A stretch of 61,976 nucleotides of DNA from Desulfobulbus sp. Tol-SR (GTDB lineage Bacteria > Desulfobacterota > Desulfobulbia > Desulfobulbales > Desulfocapsaceae), in assembly GCA_000769715.1 (NCBI GenBank), contig JROS01000057.1, forward strand, positions 1-61,976. Direction: 5' to 3'. How positions within the stretch are numbered: position 1 is the stretch's first letter; each line of letters starts with the position of its first letter. Positions 33,598-42,168 of the stretch are shown one piece after another. The translations under genes were made by a program, and so were the position numbers. The notes beneath the pieces are model-generated. The model was not told where the DNA came from. It ran no database searches and was given only the letters and a program-made list of their open reading frames with translations.

Positions 33598-33662
33598 TTC
33601 TTACCTCACTTCAAAATGAACTGTTATTGGGCCACCGGACCGATGCAATCAGCCGGGACCAG

Positions 33663-34205
33663 TTAAATACTCTCGACCTTTGGAATGGAATCCTGAAGTT
33701 TATTTTTCTGCACCGCTGACGGGCATTTACTGTCTGTAAGGATATGAGTGCCCGTCTTGATCTCCTGTATCCGGGTCTGATACAGCCGCTCTCTGCACTG
33801 CATGTAGATATCGAAGGCAGCCAGGATCGCGAGATCCACCGCAAACTCAAAATCATAGAGTTCGGAAACCAGATGGCGACGCTCTTTGTCGGCAGCCAGT
33901 ATTTCTCTGGTAATGTGCTTGACGGCGTTCAGTGGGGCTACAGCCTGTGATGGGGAAAATTCCTGGATCGAGCGGATTTTCAGAATCTGCTCAAGGGGCG
34001 GAATCATCTCTTCGGTTCCAGCCCCCTTGACAAGAAGGGAGAACAGCTTTTTCAGGGCCTCGCGAATATTGCCGCCAACGGGATTGGCAAATATATCCCG
34101 CTCCTTTTTAAAGAAACTGGAAGACTGGTATGTCGACAGAGTGTAGTCGACCCATCGGTCAACAATCTTGTCCTTATAGTTCCTGAACGCTTCAGCGAGG
34201 TCCAT
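33663..34205 (-). CDS. RsbRD N-terminal-domain protein at the head of the dsr operon
   Basis: A helical, soluble protein of 180 residues (ATG 34205; a start at 34226 is possible). It shows the pattern of the RsbR N-terminal sensor-like domain: AEAFRNYKDKIVDRWVDYTLSTY at the start (a run of family-typical residues), FFKKERDIFANPVGGNI, and a long helix ending LAAFDIYMQCRERLY. In related sulfate reducers such a gene commonly precedes dsrMKJOP; I state this from general knowledge of those loci. It has no STAS domain, so a sensory or scaffold role is inferred. It follows the candidate dsr promoter and lies 65 bases before dsrM. Confidence 0.72.
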   Translation of the reverse strand: MDLAEAFRNYKDKIVDRWVDYTLSTYQSSSFFKKERDIFANPVGGNIREALKKLFSLLVKGAGTEEMIPPLEQILKIRSIQEFSPSQAVAPLNAVKHITREILAADKERRHLVSELYDFEFAVDLAILAAFDIYMQCRERLYQTRIQEIKTGTHILTDSKCPSAVQKNKLQDSIPKVESI

Positions 34206-34269
34206 CCGCCAACCGCCTTGAATCATTTAATTTCAATATCATCAACATGTTATCCACCACCCTCGGCAA

Positions 34270-34285
34270 ATGAATGACCATTCAT
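34270..34285. promoter_or_regulatory. 16-base palindrome just downstream of the dsr promoter
   Basis: ATGAATGACCATTCAT has perfect 7-base arms around AC. It lies 10-25 bases downstream of the -10 box of the candidate dsr promoter, a typical operator position for a dimeric repressor. It does not resemble the Rex or HcpR consensus. Which protein binds it is unknown. Confidence 0.45.
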
Positions 34286-34294
34286 AAAAGCGGA

Positions 34295-34323
34295 TTTCTA
34301 GCATCTTTCCATTTCTTTTTCAA
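34295..34323 (-). promoter_or_regulatory. Candidate sigma-70 promoter of the dsr operon
   Basis: On the minus strand TTGAAA (34323-34318), an exact 17-base spacer and TAGAAA (34300-34295) lie about 90 bases before the RsbRD-N start. Both boxes match consensus in at least four of six bases. It is separate from the prc gene upstream, which ends at 34401. Confidence 0.55.
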
Positions 34324-34400
34324 GGATATTTTACTGCCGCCCAGGCCGCCGGAATCGGTATCCACCGAGGTTGTCTCGTCCCAATCGCCTGCCATGTCGT

Positions 34401-36506
34401 TCAGGTCATATCGGCAAGGATCAATTCAGCCTCCTGGATATAGGGGTCTTCCCGCACTTCCTCCAGCCACGCGGCGCCGCTTGGCTGCACATCTTCCTCG
34501 TCCTCCGCGGTCTCGCCGTCAGCCTGGCCCTCATCCCCGAAGAGACCGAACTGCTTGCCGACCTTTTCCCTGGCCAGCCGGGCCTCCTCCTGTTTTTTCC
34601 TCATGTCGTCGATATCGAGCGAGATGACGGAGTTTTCCACCTGTTCCTGCACCCGGACGATTTCATCCTGGATAGCCTTGAACTTCTCGTTCCTGGCAAC
34701 ACGCTGGGTGCTGGCTGTACGGATGGCATCGATCTTGGCCGGAGAGACCGCCTGGGACGGCGTAAAGGTGACCGGGTCGATACTGCTCCACGGCATCGAG
34801 TATTCGAGGAAACGCTCCCCCGATTTGAGACTTTCCAGGATGCTCGGCAGGACAATATCGGGTTCCATCCCTTTATATTGGGTCGATCCCCCGGTAATCC
34901 GGTAGAATTTCTGGATCGTCACCTTCAACGCGCCGAGGTTGTCGTCTTTGTTGAAATGCAGTAACGAAACATTGTCATTGAGATCGATGACGGTCTGGAC
35001 GGTCCCCTTGCCGTGGGTGGTCGGGCCGCCGACGACGACCGCCCGGTGATAATCCTGGAGCGCGGCGGCGACGATCTCCGAGGCGGAGGCGGAAAACACA
35101 TTGACCAGGACCACCAGCGGCCCGGCATACACCATCTCCGGGTCTTCATCGTTCAACACCCGGATCGAACCGTTACTGTTTTTGACCTGGACCACCGGTC
35201 CGGAGGAAAGGAAGAGCCCGGCGATGTCGACGGCGTCGACCAGGGCCCCGCCGCCGTTATTGCGGAGATCGAGGACAATGCCATCGACCCCCTGTTGTTT
35301 TAACGCCAGCACCTCCTTGCGGGTATCGTCGGTCGAGTTCCTGGCGTTTTCGCCATTGCTGGTCTTCTCGAAGTCGCGGTAGAAACTGGGGATATGGATG
35401 AGGCCGATCTTGCGGCCGTCGATATTTTTCAGCACCGTGCTCTTGACGAAGGTCTCCTCGATCTGGACGACGTCACGGATGATGGGGATGATTTCCTTCG
35501 ACCCGTCGGCCTTCCGCACCGTCAGCCGAACCTCGCTGCCCTTGGGACCGCGGATCAGGCGCACCGCATCGCGCAGCCGCATGTCGGTGATATCGACCGG
35601 CTCTTCCGCCCCCTGGGCAACCTGGAGGATGATATCCTTCATCTGCAGACGGCCCTGCCTGGCCGAGGCGCTGCCCGGGATTATCTCCTTGACCGTGATA
35701 TAACCGTCGTCCTCTTCCAGCAGGGCGCCGATACCCTCGAGACTGCCCCGCATACTGATATCGAACTGTTCTTTACCGGCCGGCGGAATGTAGTTGGTGT
35801 GCGGATCGAAGGCCCGGGCAACGGCGTTGAAGTAGCGGTCGTAATGATCCTGCCGCGTCTCCTGCCGCAGGCGGCGGAAAATCTCCTTATACCGCTTGGC
35901 AACCTTTGACCTCGCCTCCTGCAGCAGCACCTCCGAAGATTTTTTCTCCTTGGCCTTGTTCGCATCGTCCTCGAGTTCCAGGTACCTGGTGATGATCTCG
36001 GATTTGAGGATCTTTCGCCACCGGTCCTGCAGGGACTGCAGGTCTTTGGCGAACGCCAGTTTTTTCGGATCGGTCTCGAGGGTTTCGGCGACATTGAAAT
36101 CAATGCCCGCCGCCAGGATGGCCTCGACCATCTTCTCGGCCTGGTCGATTCGTTCGCCCAGGATATCCATACCGGCATCCGGCAGGGGATTGTTGCCCTG
36201 CACCAGGTTGTCATCGATGTAGGAAGCGAAGGCCTTGAGCTGATCGACATCCTTCTGCAGCAGGAATCTCTTCTGGGAATCGAGCTGGTTGAGGTAGAGG
36301 GTGAACGCCGCCTGGGCCAGCCCATCGTCCATGGCTTTGTCGCTGAGGTGAACGGTCGGCAGCTGCTTGGCCAGCATGTAACCGATGAGCCGGTTCCGTT
36401 TCAGAAAATCGGCTGGGGACCGGCTGTCGGCACTTTCCCCGAAACCGGACGGGGGGCAGTTCAACAGCAGCAGGAGGGCGAGAACAAGTTGAGTGAGATG
36501 TTTCAT
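34401..36506 (-). CDS. prc: Carboxy-terminal (tail-specific) protease, Prc/CtpA type
   Basis: A 701-residue S41A periplasmic protease of the Prc/Tsp class. It has a signal peptide (QLVLALLLLLNC), an N-terminal helical domain, a PDZ domain (about 255-335, GIGALLEEDDGYITVKEI), and the catalytic serine in NVFSASASE (about residue 472) with the lysine in THGKGTVQT (about 499). The Ser-Lys spacing of about 25 agrees with E. coli Prc. The C-terminal DUF3340-type extension contains an acidic stretch (GETAEDEEDVQPSG) near the end. It degrades misfolded or processed envelope proteins. It is monocistronic, ending before the dsr promoter. Confidence 0.92.
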   Translation of the reverse strand: MKHLTQLVLALLLLLNCPPSGFGESADSRSPADFLKRNRLIGYMLAKQLPTVHLSDKAMDDGLAQAAFTLYLNQLDSQKRFLLQKDVDQLKAFASYIDDNLVQGNNPLPDAGMDILGERIDQAEKMVEAILAAGIDFNVAETLETDPKKLAFAKDLQSLQDRWRKILKSEIITRYLELEDDANKAKEKKSSEVLLQEARSKVAKRYKEIFRRLRQETRQDHYDRYFNAVARAFDPHTNYIPPAGKEQFDISMRGSLEGIGALLEEDDGYITVKEIIPGSASARQGRLQMKDIILQVAQGAEEPVDITDMRLRDAVRLIRGPKGSEVRLTVRKADGSKEIIPIIRDVVQIEETFVKSTVLKNIDGRKIGLIHIPSFYRDFEKTSNGENARNSTDDTRKEVLALKQQGVDGIVLDLRNNGGGALVDAVDIAGLFLSSGPVVQVKNSNGSIRVLNDEDPEMVYAGPLVVLVNVFSASASEIVAAALQDYHRAVVVGGPTTHGKGTVQTVIDLNDNVSLLHFNKDDNLGALKVTIQKFYRITGGSTQYKGMEPDIVLPSILESLKSGERFLEYSMPWSSIDPVTFTPSQAVSPAKIDAIRTASTQRVARNEKFKAIQDEIVRVQEQVENSVISLDIDDMRKKQEEARLAREKVGKQFGLFGDEGQADGETAEDEEDVQPSGAAWLEEVREDPYIQEAELILADMT

Positions 36507-36695
36507 GTCATTCAGTAATGAAGAGGAAAACGTATTTCAGGCGCAAAGTCTGACTCTTAACCTAAAAAGACATACCAAAAGCGTGCCGTAAATACTATGA
36601 CAAAGAGAGAGAAGAGTGCGTATTTCAGCAGGATTGAGTACAGCGCGTGCAGGTTTACAGCCGATCACCCCTGGTTTGTCAGGGCAAGGTGAAAA

Positions 36696-37196
36696 TCATT
36701 CCTCCGGGCACAGACGACGCATGGATACCGGCAACGAATCCCTGACGAGGCCGATGCGGCAGGCAAAATCATTGAGTTCGGCGAAGGTGCAGTTGATGCT
36801 GGATTTCCGGCCGCCCCCGGCCACCTCCGCCGACTCGGCGACGAGGAAGATCAGCAGGGCCGCCGCCACCTCCCTGCAGAAATCCTGCATGTCGAGGCCA
36901 TGACGGCGGCAGAAGGACTCGAATCTCCGGTAGTTGATGATCGACCGGGCCAATCCCCGGTATATTGAGGTGTCGCGGTTATCAAGTTGCAGGTCGCGCA
37001 GGACGATCTCCCGGTAACGCACCCGAGCCGCGTCCAGCAGCCTCCCCCACTGATCCGGCGACAGGTGCAGCCGAGGCCCGTCCTCCGCCTCGGTCAGATA
37101 ATGCCGGGCGGCATACAGGGCGATCTCCGGGATCTCGCCGGAATGACGCACCACAAACCATTCGTTGTCGAGATGGTCCTCAACACAGAGGTTCAT
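36696..37196 (-). CDS. Hypothetical protein coupled to hemA
   Basis: A 166-residue soluble, mostly helical protein I do not recognise. Its ATG overlaps the end of hemA by 4 bases (ATGA), so it is co-translated with glutamyl-tRNA reductase. It begins with hydrophilic sequence (NLCVEDHLDNEWFVVRHSGE) and has helices with CRRHGLDMQDFCREVAAALLIF in the middle. Two or three cysteines are spread out and give no metal motif. A role in heme synthesis regulation or enzyme stability is only suggested by position. It is the last gene of the methyltransferase-cysG-ccsA-hemA run. Confidence 0.65.
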   Translation of the reverse strand: MNLCVEDHLDNEWFVVRHSGEIPEIALYAARHYLTEAEDGPRLHLSPDQWGRLLDAARVRYREIVLRDLQLDNRDTSIYRGLARSIINYRRFESFCRRHGLDMQDFCREVAAALLIFLVAESAEVAGGGRKSSINCTFAELNDFACRIGLVRDSLPVSMRRLCPEE

Positions 37197-38476
37197 TGCT
37201 CGTCTCCGCCGAGACCGAAGATCGTCCGGACCGTATCGATCTTGGCCTCACTGTTGTCCCGCCCGCCACAGGATCCACTCTTGAGATAGGCAAGGGGAGC
37301 ATGCAGTATCTTTGCGGTAATGGCCGACAGCATCACCTCGATGGAGTGCCTCTCCTCCTCGGACAGGCCGGCCAGGCGCGGCAGGGTCTTGTCCAGTTCG
37401 GCCCGGCATATCCCGTCCGCTTTCTGGCGCAGGGCCAGGATCGTCGGGGTGAGGGTCATCCCCTCCATCCACCGTCCGAAACCGAGCGTCATCTCGTCGA
37501 CTATCCTCGCCGCCTTGACCGCCTCGCGTTCCCTGCCGGTGCGGTTCATCTCGACGACACTGCTGAGATCGTCAATATCATAGAGGTAGACGTTTTCCAG
37601 GTCGTTGAGGTCGGGATCGAGATCACGCGGCACCGCGATGTCGATGAAGAACAGGGGCCTGTTCCGCCGGACCCGCATCACCGGCCGGACTTCGCCCTGG
37701 CGCAGGATGATGGTCGGCGCCCCGGTCGAACTGATGATGATGTCCACCTGCTCGAGCTGGCCCATCAGTTCATCGAAGGATACGGCCCGGCCACGGAATC
37801 GCTTGGCCAGTTCCACCGCCCGGGCCAGGGTCCGGTTGGCGACGACGACTTCGGCCACGCCCTGGCCGACGAGATGCTCGGCCGCCAGCTCCGCCATTTC
37901 CCCGGCGCCGATGAGCAGCACCTTCTTACCCCTGATATCGCCGAAAATCTTTTTCGCCAGTTGTACCGCGGCGTAGCTGATCGAGACGGCGGAGGAGCCG
38001 ATCGCCGTCTCGGTCCTGACCCGTTTGGCCACCGAAAACGACTTGTGCAGCAGACGGTTGAGCAGCGGCCCGGTGCAGCCGAACTGCGAGGCATAGCGGT
38101 AGGCTTCCTTCAGCTGGCCGAGAATCTGGGCCTCCCCGACAATCATCGAATCGAGACTGGCGGCAACCATGAAGAGATGGTGCACCGCGTCCCGGTCGTA
38201 ATAGATGTACAGGTATTGACGACACTGCTCCTTGGCGATCCGGTCGCCGAACAGAAAAGAGAGGATACTGTCGATCAGTTGATCGCTCGGTTCGGCCACC
38301 AGCAGCAGTTCCACCCGATTGCAGGTCGACAGCAGATAGCATTCCCGTATCGTCCCGATCTGCTTCAGGGCGGTCAGCGGCTGTTCGTAGCCGTCCGACA
38401 GGGCCATCCGCTCGCGGACCTCCACCGGGGTCGTCTTGTGGTTCACCCCGAGGAGTATGATGCGTTCACCTGGCAT
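37193..38476 (-). CDS. hemA: Glutamyl-tRNA reductase
   Basis: A 427-residue enzyme making glutamate-1-semialdehyde from glutamyl-tRNA, the first committed step of tetrapyrrole synthesis by the C5 route. The start region GVNHKTTPVEVRERM, the catalytic cysteine in LLSTCNRVELL, the GEAQILGQLKEAY segment, and the NADPH loop LIGAGEMAELAAEHL are all present. The ATG at 38476 lies within the end of ccsA (11-base overlap); the longer start at 38494 is less likely. It feeds heme, siroheme and cobamide synthesis. Confidence 0.95.
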   Translation of the reverse strand: MPGERIILLGVNHKTTPVEVRERMALSDGYEQPLTALKQIGTIRECYLLSTCNRVELLLVAEPSDQLIDSILSFLFGDRIAKEQCRQYLYIYYDRDAVHHLFMVAASLDSMIVGEAQILGQLKEAYRYASQFGCTGPLLNRLLHKSFSVAKRVRTETAIGSSAVSISYAAVQLAKKIFGDIRGKKVLLIGAGEMAELAAEHLVGQGVAEVVVANRTLARAVELAKRFRGRAVSFDELMGQLEQVDIIISSTGAPTIILRQGEVRPVMRVRRNRPLFFIDIAVPRDLDPDLNDLENVYLYDIDDLSSVVEMNRTGREREAVKAARIVDEMTLGFGRWMEGMTLTPTILALRQKADGICRAELDKTLPRLAGLSEEERHSIEVMLSAITAKILHAPLAYLKSGSCGGRDNSEAKIDTVRTIFGLGGDEQ

Positions 38477-39293
38477 AGCTGTGCACCCCGCCAAGCAGAT
38501 AACTCACCCCCCACAGCGTGAAGGCGACGGCGAGAAACCCGGAGATGGCCATGATCGCCGCCCGCTTTCCCCGCCAACCGGCGGTGAACCGCTGATGAAT
38601 CTGGATCAGGTAGATAAACCAGGTGATCAGCGACCAGGTCTCCTTCGGATCCCATTGCCAGTAGGTTCCCCAGGCCTGTCGGGCCCAGATCGAGCCGCTG
38701 ACGATGCCTAAAGAGAGAAAGACGAAGCCGACGGTGAGACAATGGCTGTTCAGCTGGTCCAGCGCCTCGAGAGAGGGCAGACGGGGGAAAAAGTAGCCGA
38801 ATCGCTTGCTCTTCAATTCCCGTTCCTGGAGGAGATACATCAGTCCGCCGCAGAAGGCCAAGGAGAGAAAGCCGTAGCCGAAGAGCGAAACCCCGGCGTG
38901 CACCGGGAGCCACCAGCTCTGCAGGGCCGGTACGAGTTCGCTGATCTCCCTTGATGCCAGGGACGACAGTACCAGAAGAAACATGATCAACAGGGAGACA
39001 AAGGCCCCGAAATTCTTGACCGTATAGCGCCACCGAAACGACAGGTAGGCCCAGGTCGTGGCCCAGGCAAAAACAACAACGGTTTCATGTTGCGAGGTGA
39101 TCGGGGCATGACCGACAAGGTAGTACCGCGAGAGAATGTACAGGGTCTGCAGGACCCCTGACGAGACCAGAAGCACTCTCGCCACATTGCGCACCCTGCT
39201 TTTCTGACTGACGAAAAAGACACAGTAGGCGGAACAGGCCAGAAAGGTGACAAACACAACAGTCTGGAAAAGCAGATAGCTGATTTCGCTCAT
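38466..39293 (-). CDS. ccsA: Cytochrome c assembly protein, CcsA/ResC (HemX-like) type
   Basis: A 275-residue, eight-helix membrane protein with the tryptophan-rich heme-handling signature WGTYWQWDPKETWSLITW near residue 205. It belongs to system II cytochrome c biogenesis, delivering heme to apocytochromes in the periplasm. It is located between the precorrin-2 dehydrogenase and hemA, and overlaps hemA. CcsA/HemX next to hemA is a frequent arrangement. No ccsB partner (ResB) is visible in this window. Confidence 0.88.
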   Translation of the reverse strand: MSEISYLLFQTVVFVTFLACSAYCVFFVSQKSRVRNVARVLLVSSGVLQTLYILSRYYLVGHAPITSQHETVVVFAWATTWAYLSFRWRYTVKNFGAFVSLLIMFLLVLSSLASREISELVPALQSWWLPVHAGVSLFGYGFLSLAFCGGLMYLLQERELKSKRFGYFFPRLPSLEALDQLNSHCLTVGFVFLSLGIVSGSIWARQAWGTYWQWDPKETWSLITWFIYLIQIHQRFTAGWRGKRAAIMAISGFLAVAFTLWGVSYLLGGVHSYAR

Positions 39294-39347
39294 GTCATCC
39301 CCGATACAAGGGTGTCGTCAGAGGATACATACCGCCCGATCCCCGAT

Positions 39348-40061
39348 TTACAAGGAGTACTCTGTGTTCGCTCGCCCAATGGTCTCGACCAGGGCCAGTA
39401 CCACGGGTTCCGGGTCGAGATGCGGGGGCAGCGCCTTCTTCAACGCCCCGGCCAGACCATCCCAATCCGCCTCCCGGATATGTCCGACGAGGTCGAGTTC
39501 CATGATGTCCCGAAAAATGATCGCATGGTTGGCCGCATCACCGCCTCCGCTCATCACCAGCAATCTCAACCGGCCCAGGAGATCGACGATCACCCCGTAT
39601 TCCCAGCCGAACTCCGCTTCGAGTCGTTCCCGGATCCGCCTGGAAAACGCCGGACTCGCGCCACCGGTTGATACAGTAATCAGCAAATCGCCGCGCTTCA
39701 ACTGTGAAGGCACCTGGAAATCGCAGGCCGACGGGTCATCCGTGCTGTTGAGCAGGACCCGGGCGGCGCCAGCGTCACCGGCAACCTGACGCTGCACTTC
39801 AGGCCGATTCGTCGCGGCAATGACGAGAAAGGCTCCGTCCAGGTCCCCGGTACGATAGGGACGCTGCAGCCATTCTATCCTGCCGGTCTGAGCCAGTCGC
39901 CGCAGCGGTGGCGCCGCCGTGGGACTGATGACCTTGATTTCACCGCCGCCAATCAGCAGGGCCTCGACCTTGCGGACCGCGACCGGTCCGCCGCCGACGA
40001 CGAGACAGAGTCGTCCGGCGATCTTCAGGTTGACGGGATAGAGGGGGGTCGAGCCGCTCAT
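39348..40061 (-). CDS. Precorrin-2 dehydrogenase / sirohydrochlorin ferrochelatase (CysG N-terminal type)
   Basis: A 237-residue Met8/CysG-B-type enzyme oxidising precorrin-2 with NAD+ toward sirohydrochlorin and siroheme. The NAD-binding loop CLVVGGGPVAVRKVEALL lies near residue 18-35. The family segments VISPTAAPPLRRLA and STDDPSACDFQVPSQLKRGDL follow. The methyltransferase (CysG-A) half is absent, as in many anaerobes where uroporphyrinogen methyltransferase is separate. Siroheme is the cofactor of dissimilatory sulfite reductase, matching the dsr operon nearby. The start overlaps the preceding gene by 4 bases. Confidence 0.92.
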   Translation of the reverse strand: MSGSTPLYPVNLKIAGRLCLVVGGGPVAVRKVEALLIGGGEIKVISPTAAPPLRRLAQTGRIEWLQRPYRTGDLDGAFLVIAATNRPEVQRQVAGDAGAARVLLNSTDDPSACDFQVPSQLKRGDLLITVSTGGASPAFSRRIRERLEAEFGWEYGVIVDLLGRLRLLVMSGGGDAANHAIIFRDIMELDLVGHIREADWDGLAGALKKALPPHLDPEPVVLALVETIGRANTEYSL

Positions 40062-40771
40062 GCGTTTCCTCTCGCCCCGCTTCCTTTTCTGACCAGACGA
40101 TTGACGATAATCGAGACCGGGTTGCCGTCCTTGATGTAATTCTGTCGGGCGACACCGATGTCGTAGTCCTTTTCCGCCAGCTTGAGGAATTTCGGCAGGC
40201 TCTGGCGCCGGGCGTCATGGGCCAGATAGATGACACCCTCAGGCTTGAGATAGGCGGCGAAGACCCGCAGCAGCGGGGCGAAAAATTCCTCCCGGAACAG
40301 GATCTCGGCCCCGGCGAGGACATCGAAGGCGGGAAGTTGCGGCGGATTCAGCCAGTCGAGAAGGGTCAGCTTGACGTCGCCGAGGCCGGAGGCGGCGGCG
40401 CTGACCTGCTGGAAGTCCCTGATGATCTCCTCGTAGTCGCTGATGGTGACGTCGAAGCCCGATGCCGCGGCAGCCAGACCAGGCGCGCCAAGGCCGGCGC
40501 CCAGTTCCAGGAGGGTACGGCCCTCCCGCCCGGGAATTTTGGTCAACACATAGGAGAGGATGATCGCGGCATCCCAGAGCTTGACCCAGAACGGAAACTG
40601 CGTCACATCGGCGAAGGGATCGCGATCACCGATTATTTCCCCCAGATCGGCGACCTTGAGCAGGCGGATAGTGGTATCGCCGATCTTCAGACTGTCGAAG
40701 GTCAGCGAGTATTTCTGCCGCAGACGATTATATATCTGTCGCTCCCGCTCAGGGAGGGTCCTGATATCCAT
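40058..40771 (-). CDS. Class I SAM-dependent methyltransferase
   Basis: A 237-residue methyltransferase with motif I LLELGAGLGAPGLAAAASG (residues about 88-106) and acidic motif II around FDVTISDYEEI. The overall pattern is of the METTL21/methyltransf_16 type that methylates protein lysines, but bacterial members have unknown targets. AAGGAGAA precedes the ATG. It is the first gene of an operon leading to siroheme and heme synthesis genes, overlapping the next gene by 4 bases (ATGA), so a target among tetrapyrrole or cytochrome proteins is conceivable but unproved. Confidence 0.75.
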   Translation of the reverse strand: MDIRTLPERERQIYNRLRQKYSLTFDSLKIGDTTIRLLKVADLGEIIGDRDPFADVTQFPFWVKLWDAAIILSYVLTKIPGREGRTLLELGAGLGAPGLAAAASGFDVTISDYEEIIRDFQQVSAAASGLGDVKLTLLDWLNPPQLPAFDVLAGAEILFREEFFAPLLRVFAAYLKPEGVIYLAHDARRQSLPKFLKLAEKDYDIGVARQNYIKDGNPVSIIVNRLVRKGSGARGNA

Positions 40772-40897
40772 TGGTTCTCCTTTCGGTGTCCCCCGGAATT
40801 ATTCACACGACGACGTTCATACGGACAAGGGGAAAGACGGACGGCACTCCGCCGGGAGCAGGACCACAACCTCTTGAGCTGGAGATGAACATTGAAT

Positions 40898-40930
40898 AAA
40901 AAAGGCCGGTTGACGAGCCGCCAACCGACC
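40898..40930 (-). terminator. Intrinsic terminator after the small periplasmic protein gene
   Basis: GGTCGGTTG pairs with CAACCGGCC (one G-U) around a roughly 10-base loop and is followed on the minus strand by TTTTTT. It lies about 35 bases after the stop of the 68-residue periplasmic gene. Confidence 0.7.
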
Positions 40931-40963
40931 TCTCATGGTACAAAAACCGCGACGGTGTGTCAA

Positions 40964-41170
40964 TCAGCAACCTTCAACGCCACCAGCTTTGGATGTCGTT
41001 ACCTTGACCTTATCGTCGGCTTTCATCTTGCCGGCATCTTCACAGGTCATCGTGACCGTGTCGCCTTCGACGGACTTGACGGTGCAATTCACTTTTGCGG
41101 CCATGCTGACGCCAGCCACGCTCAATGCGAATACCAAAGCCAATGCCGCCGTTGCCAATCTTTTTTTCAT
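40964..41170 (-). CDS. Small periplasmic protein, 68 residues
   Basis: The ATG at 41170 has AAGGAG nine bases upstream and begins a clear signal peptide (LATAALALVFALSVAGVSMA). A mature part of about 45 residues follows: VNCTVKSVEGDTVTMTC, a lysine-rich KMKADDKVKVTT strand and a C-terminal GGVEGC. Three cysteines in the mature protein suggest a disulfide or metal role, which fits the TlpA-type thioredoxin gene just upstream on the same strand. The pattern resembles small beta-barrel (OB-like) proteins, but I do not recognise a named family. A longer start at 41236 is not supported by a ribosome site. Confidence 0.75.
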   Translation of the reverse strand: MKKRLATAALALVFALSVAGVSMAAKVNCTVKSVEGDTVTMTCEDAGKMKADDKVKVTTSKAGGVEGC

Positions 41171-41356
41171 TGCTGTTCTCCTTTTGCGCTGAATATTTTC
41201 CCGGACTCTTCGCCAGGGGACATACGCGAAGGGCATCGTGCCAATTCCCCATCGCAGACGAAACTGCAGGCCAATGTGCGTATACAGTCTACAAAACCAT
41301 TCAATTACATAACGTTATATATCTTTTTTCCCCTTCCCTGTCAACATCCCCGAATA

Positions 41357-41860
41357 TTAATCGATCAGGCTCTGCACATCCTTCGCCAGCACTGAATGGG
41401 GCACCAGTCCGGGATAGCGTTTCACCACGTTACCCGATTTGTTTACCAGGAACGAGACCGGGATGCCATACACCCCGCCGAAATTCTCAGCGGTCTCGGC
41501 ATCGGCCATCAGGACCGGATAATTGATGGCCTGCTGATCGACGAGTTCGGCCACCGGTTCACTGCCTCCCTGATCGACCGACAGGGCGACAACGGAGAAG
41601 CCATTCGACCCGAATTCCTCCTGCAGCTTGACCAGGGCGGGGATCTCCTGCAGGCAGGGTGGACACCAGGTGGCGAAAAAAGTGATCAGCAAGGCCTTGC
41701 CCTGAAAGCTGTCGCTGTCGATACGTTTCCCATCCCGCACGCTTTCCAGGGCAAAGGACGGCATTTTGGTGCTGGCCAGGACCTTCGCCGGAATCAGTCC
41801 GGAACAGCCCAGGGCTATGGCACATGCGACAGTCGTAAAAAATCTGCTTGTTTTTTTCAT
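41357..41860 (-). CDS. TlpA-like periplasmic thioredoxin
   Basis: A 167-residue TlpA/ResA-like protein with a signal peptide (FFTTVACAIALGCSGLIPA) and a thioredoxin fold whose active site is FFATWCPPCLQEIP. The cis-proline region GIPVSFLVNKSGNVVKRYPG is present. Such proteins reduce apocytochrome cysteines before heme attachment or act in periplasmic redox repair, in keeping with the CcsA gene close by. I chose the ATG at 41860 (GGGAG seven bases upstream) instead of the longer frame to 41932. Confidence 0.9.
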   Translation of the reverse strand: MKKTSRFFTTVACAIALGCSGLIPAKVLASTKMPSFALESVRDGKRIDSDSFQGKALLITFFATWCPPCLQEIPALVKLQEEFGSNGFSVVALSVDQGGSEPVAELVDQQAINYPVLMADAETAENFGGVYGIPVSFLVNKSGNVVKRYPGLVPHSVLAKDVQSLID

Positions 41861-42168
41861 CAACAAACTCCCGTTCGGATTGATGCCTGGACCTATGTAA
41901 TCTTTCCGTGAAATACAATACTCCACCCTCACGGAAAGTCAACACCGCAGGGGATACACGCACCCGATTTCACCGCCATCCGGCACGGCGCTGTCCGGGT
42001 CGCACGCAGATATCGTGTACAAAACCAAAAAACATGCTAGACTGCTGCCCTTGAATTGTCGCTGGAGATATTGATGACTTCCTCCTGGTCTCCGCCCACA
42101 AGACAATCATCCATCCGGCACGGTTAATTGCTTCGGTAAACACAACTGAACACCATCAGAGAAACCAC

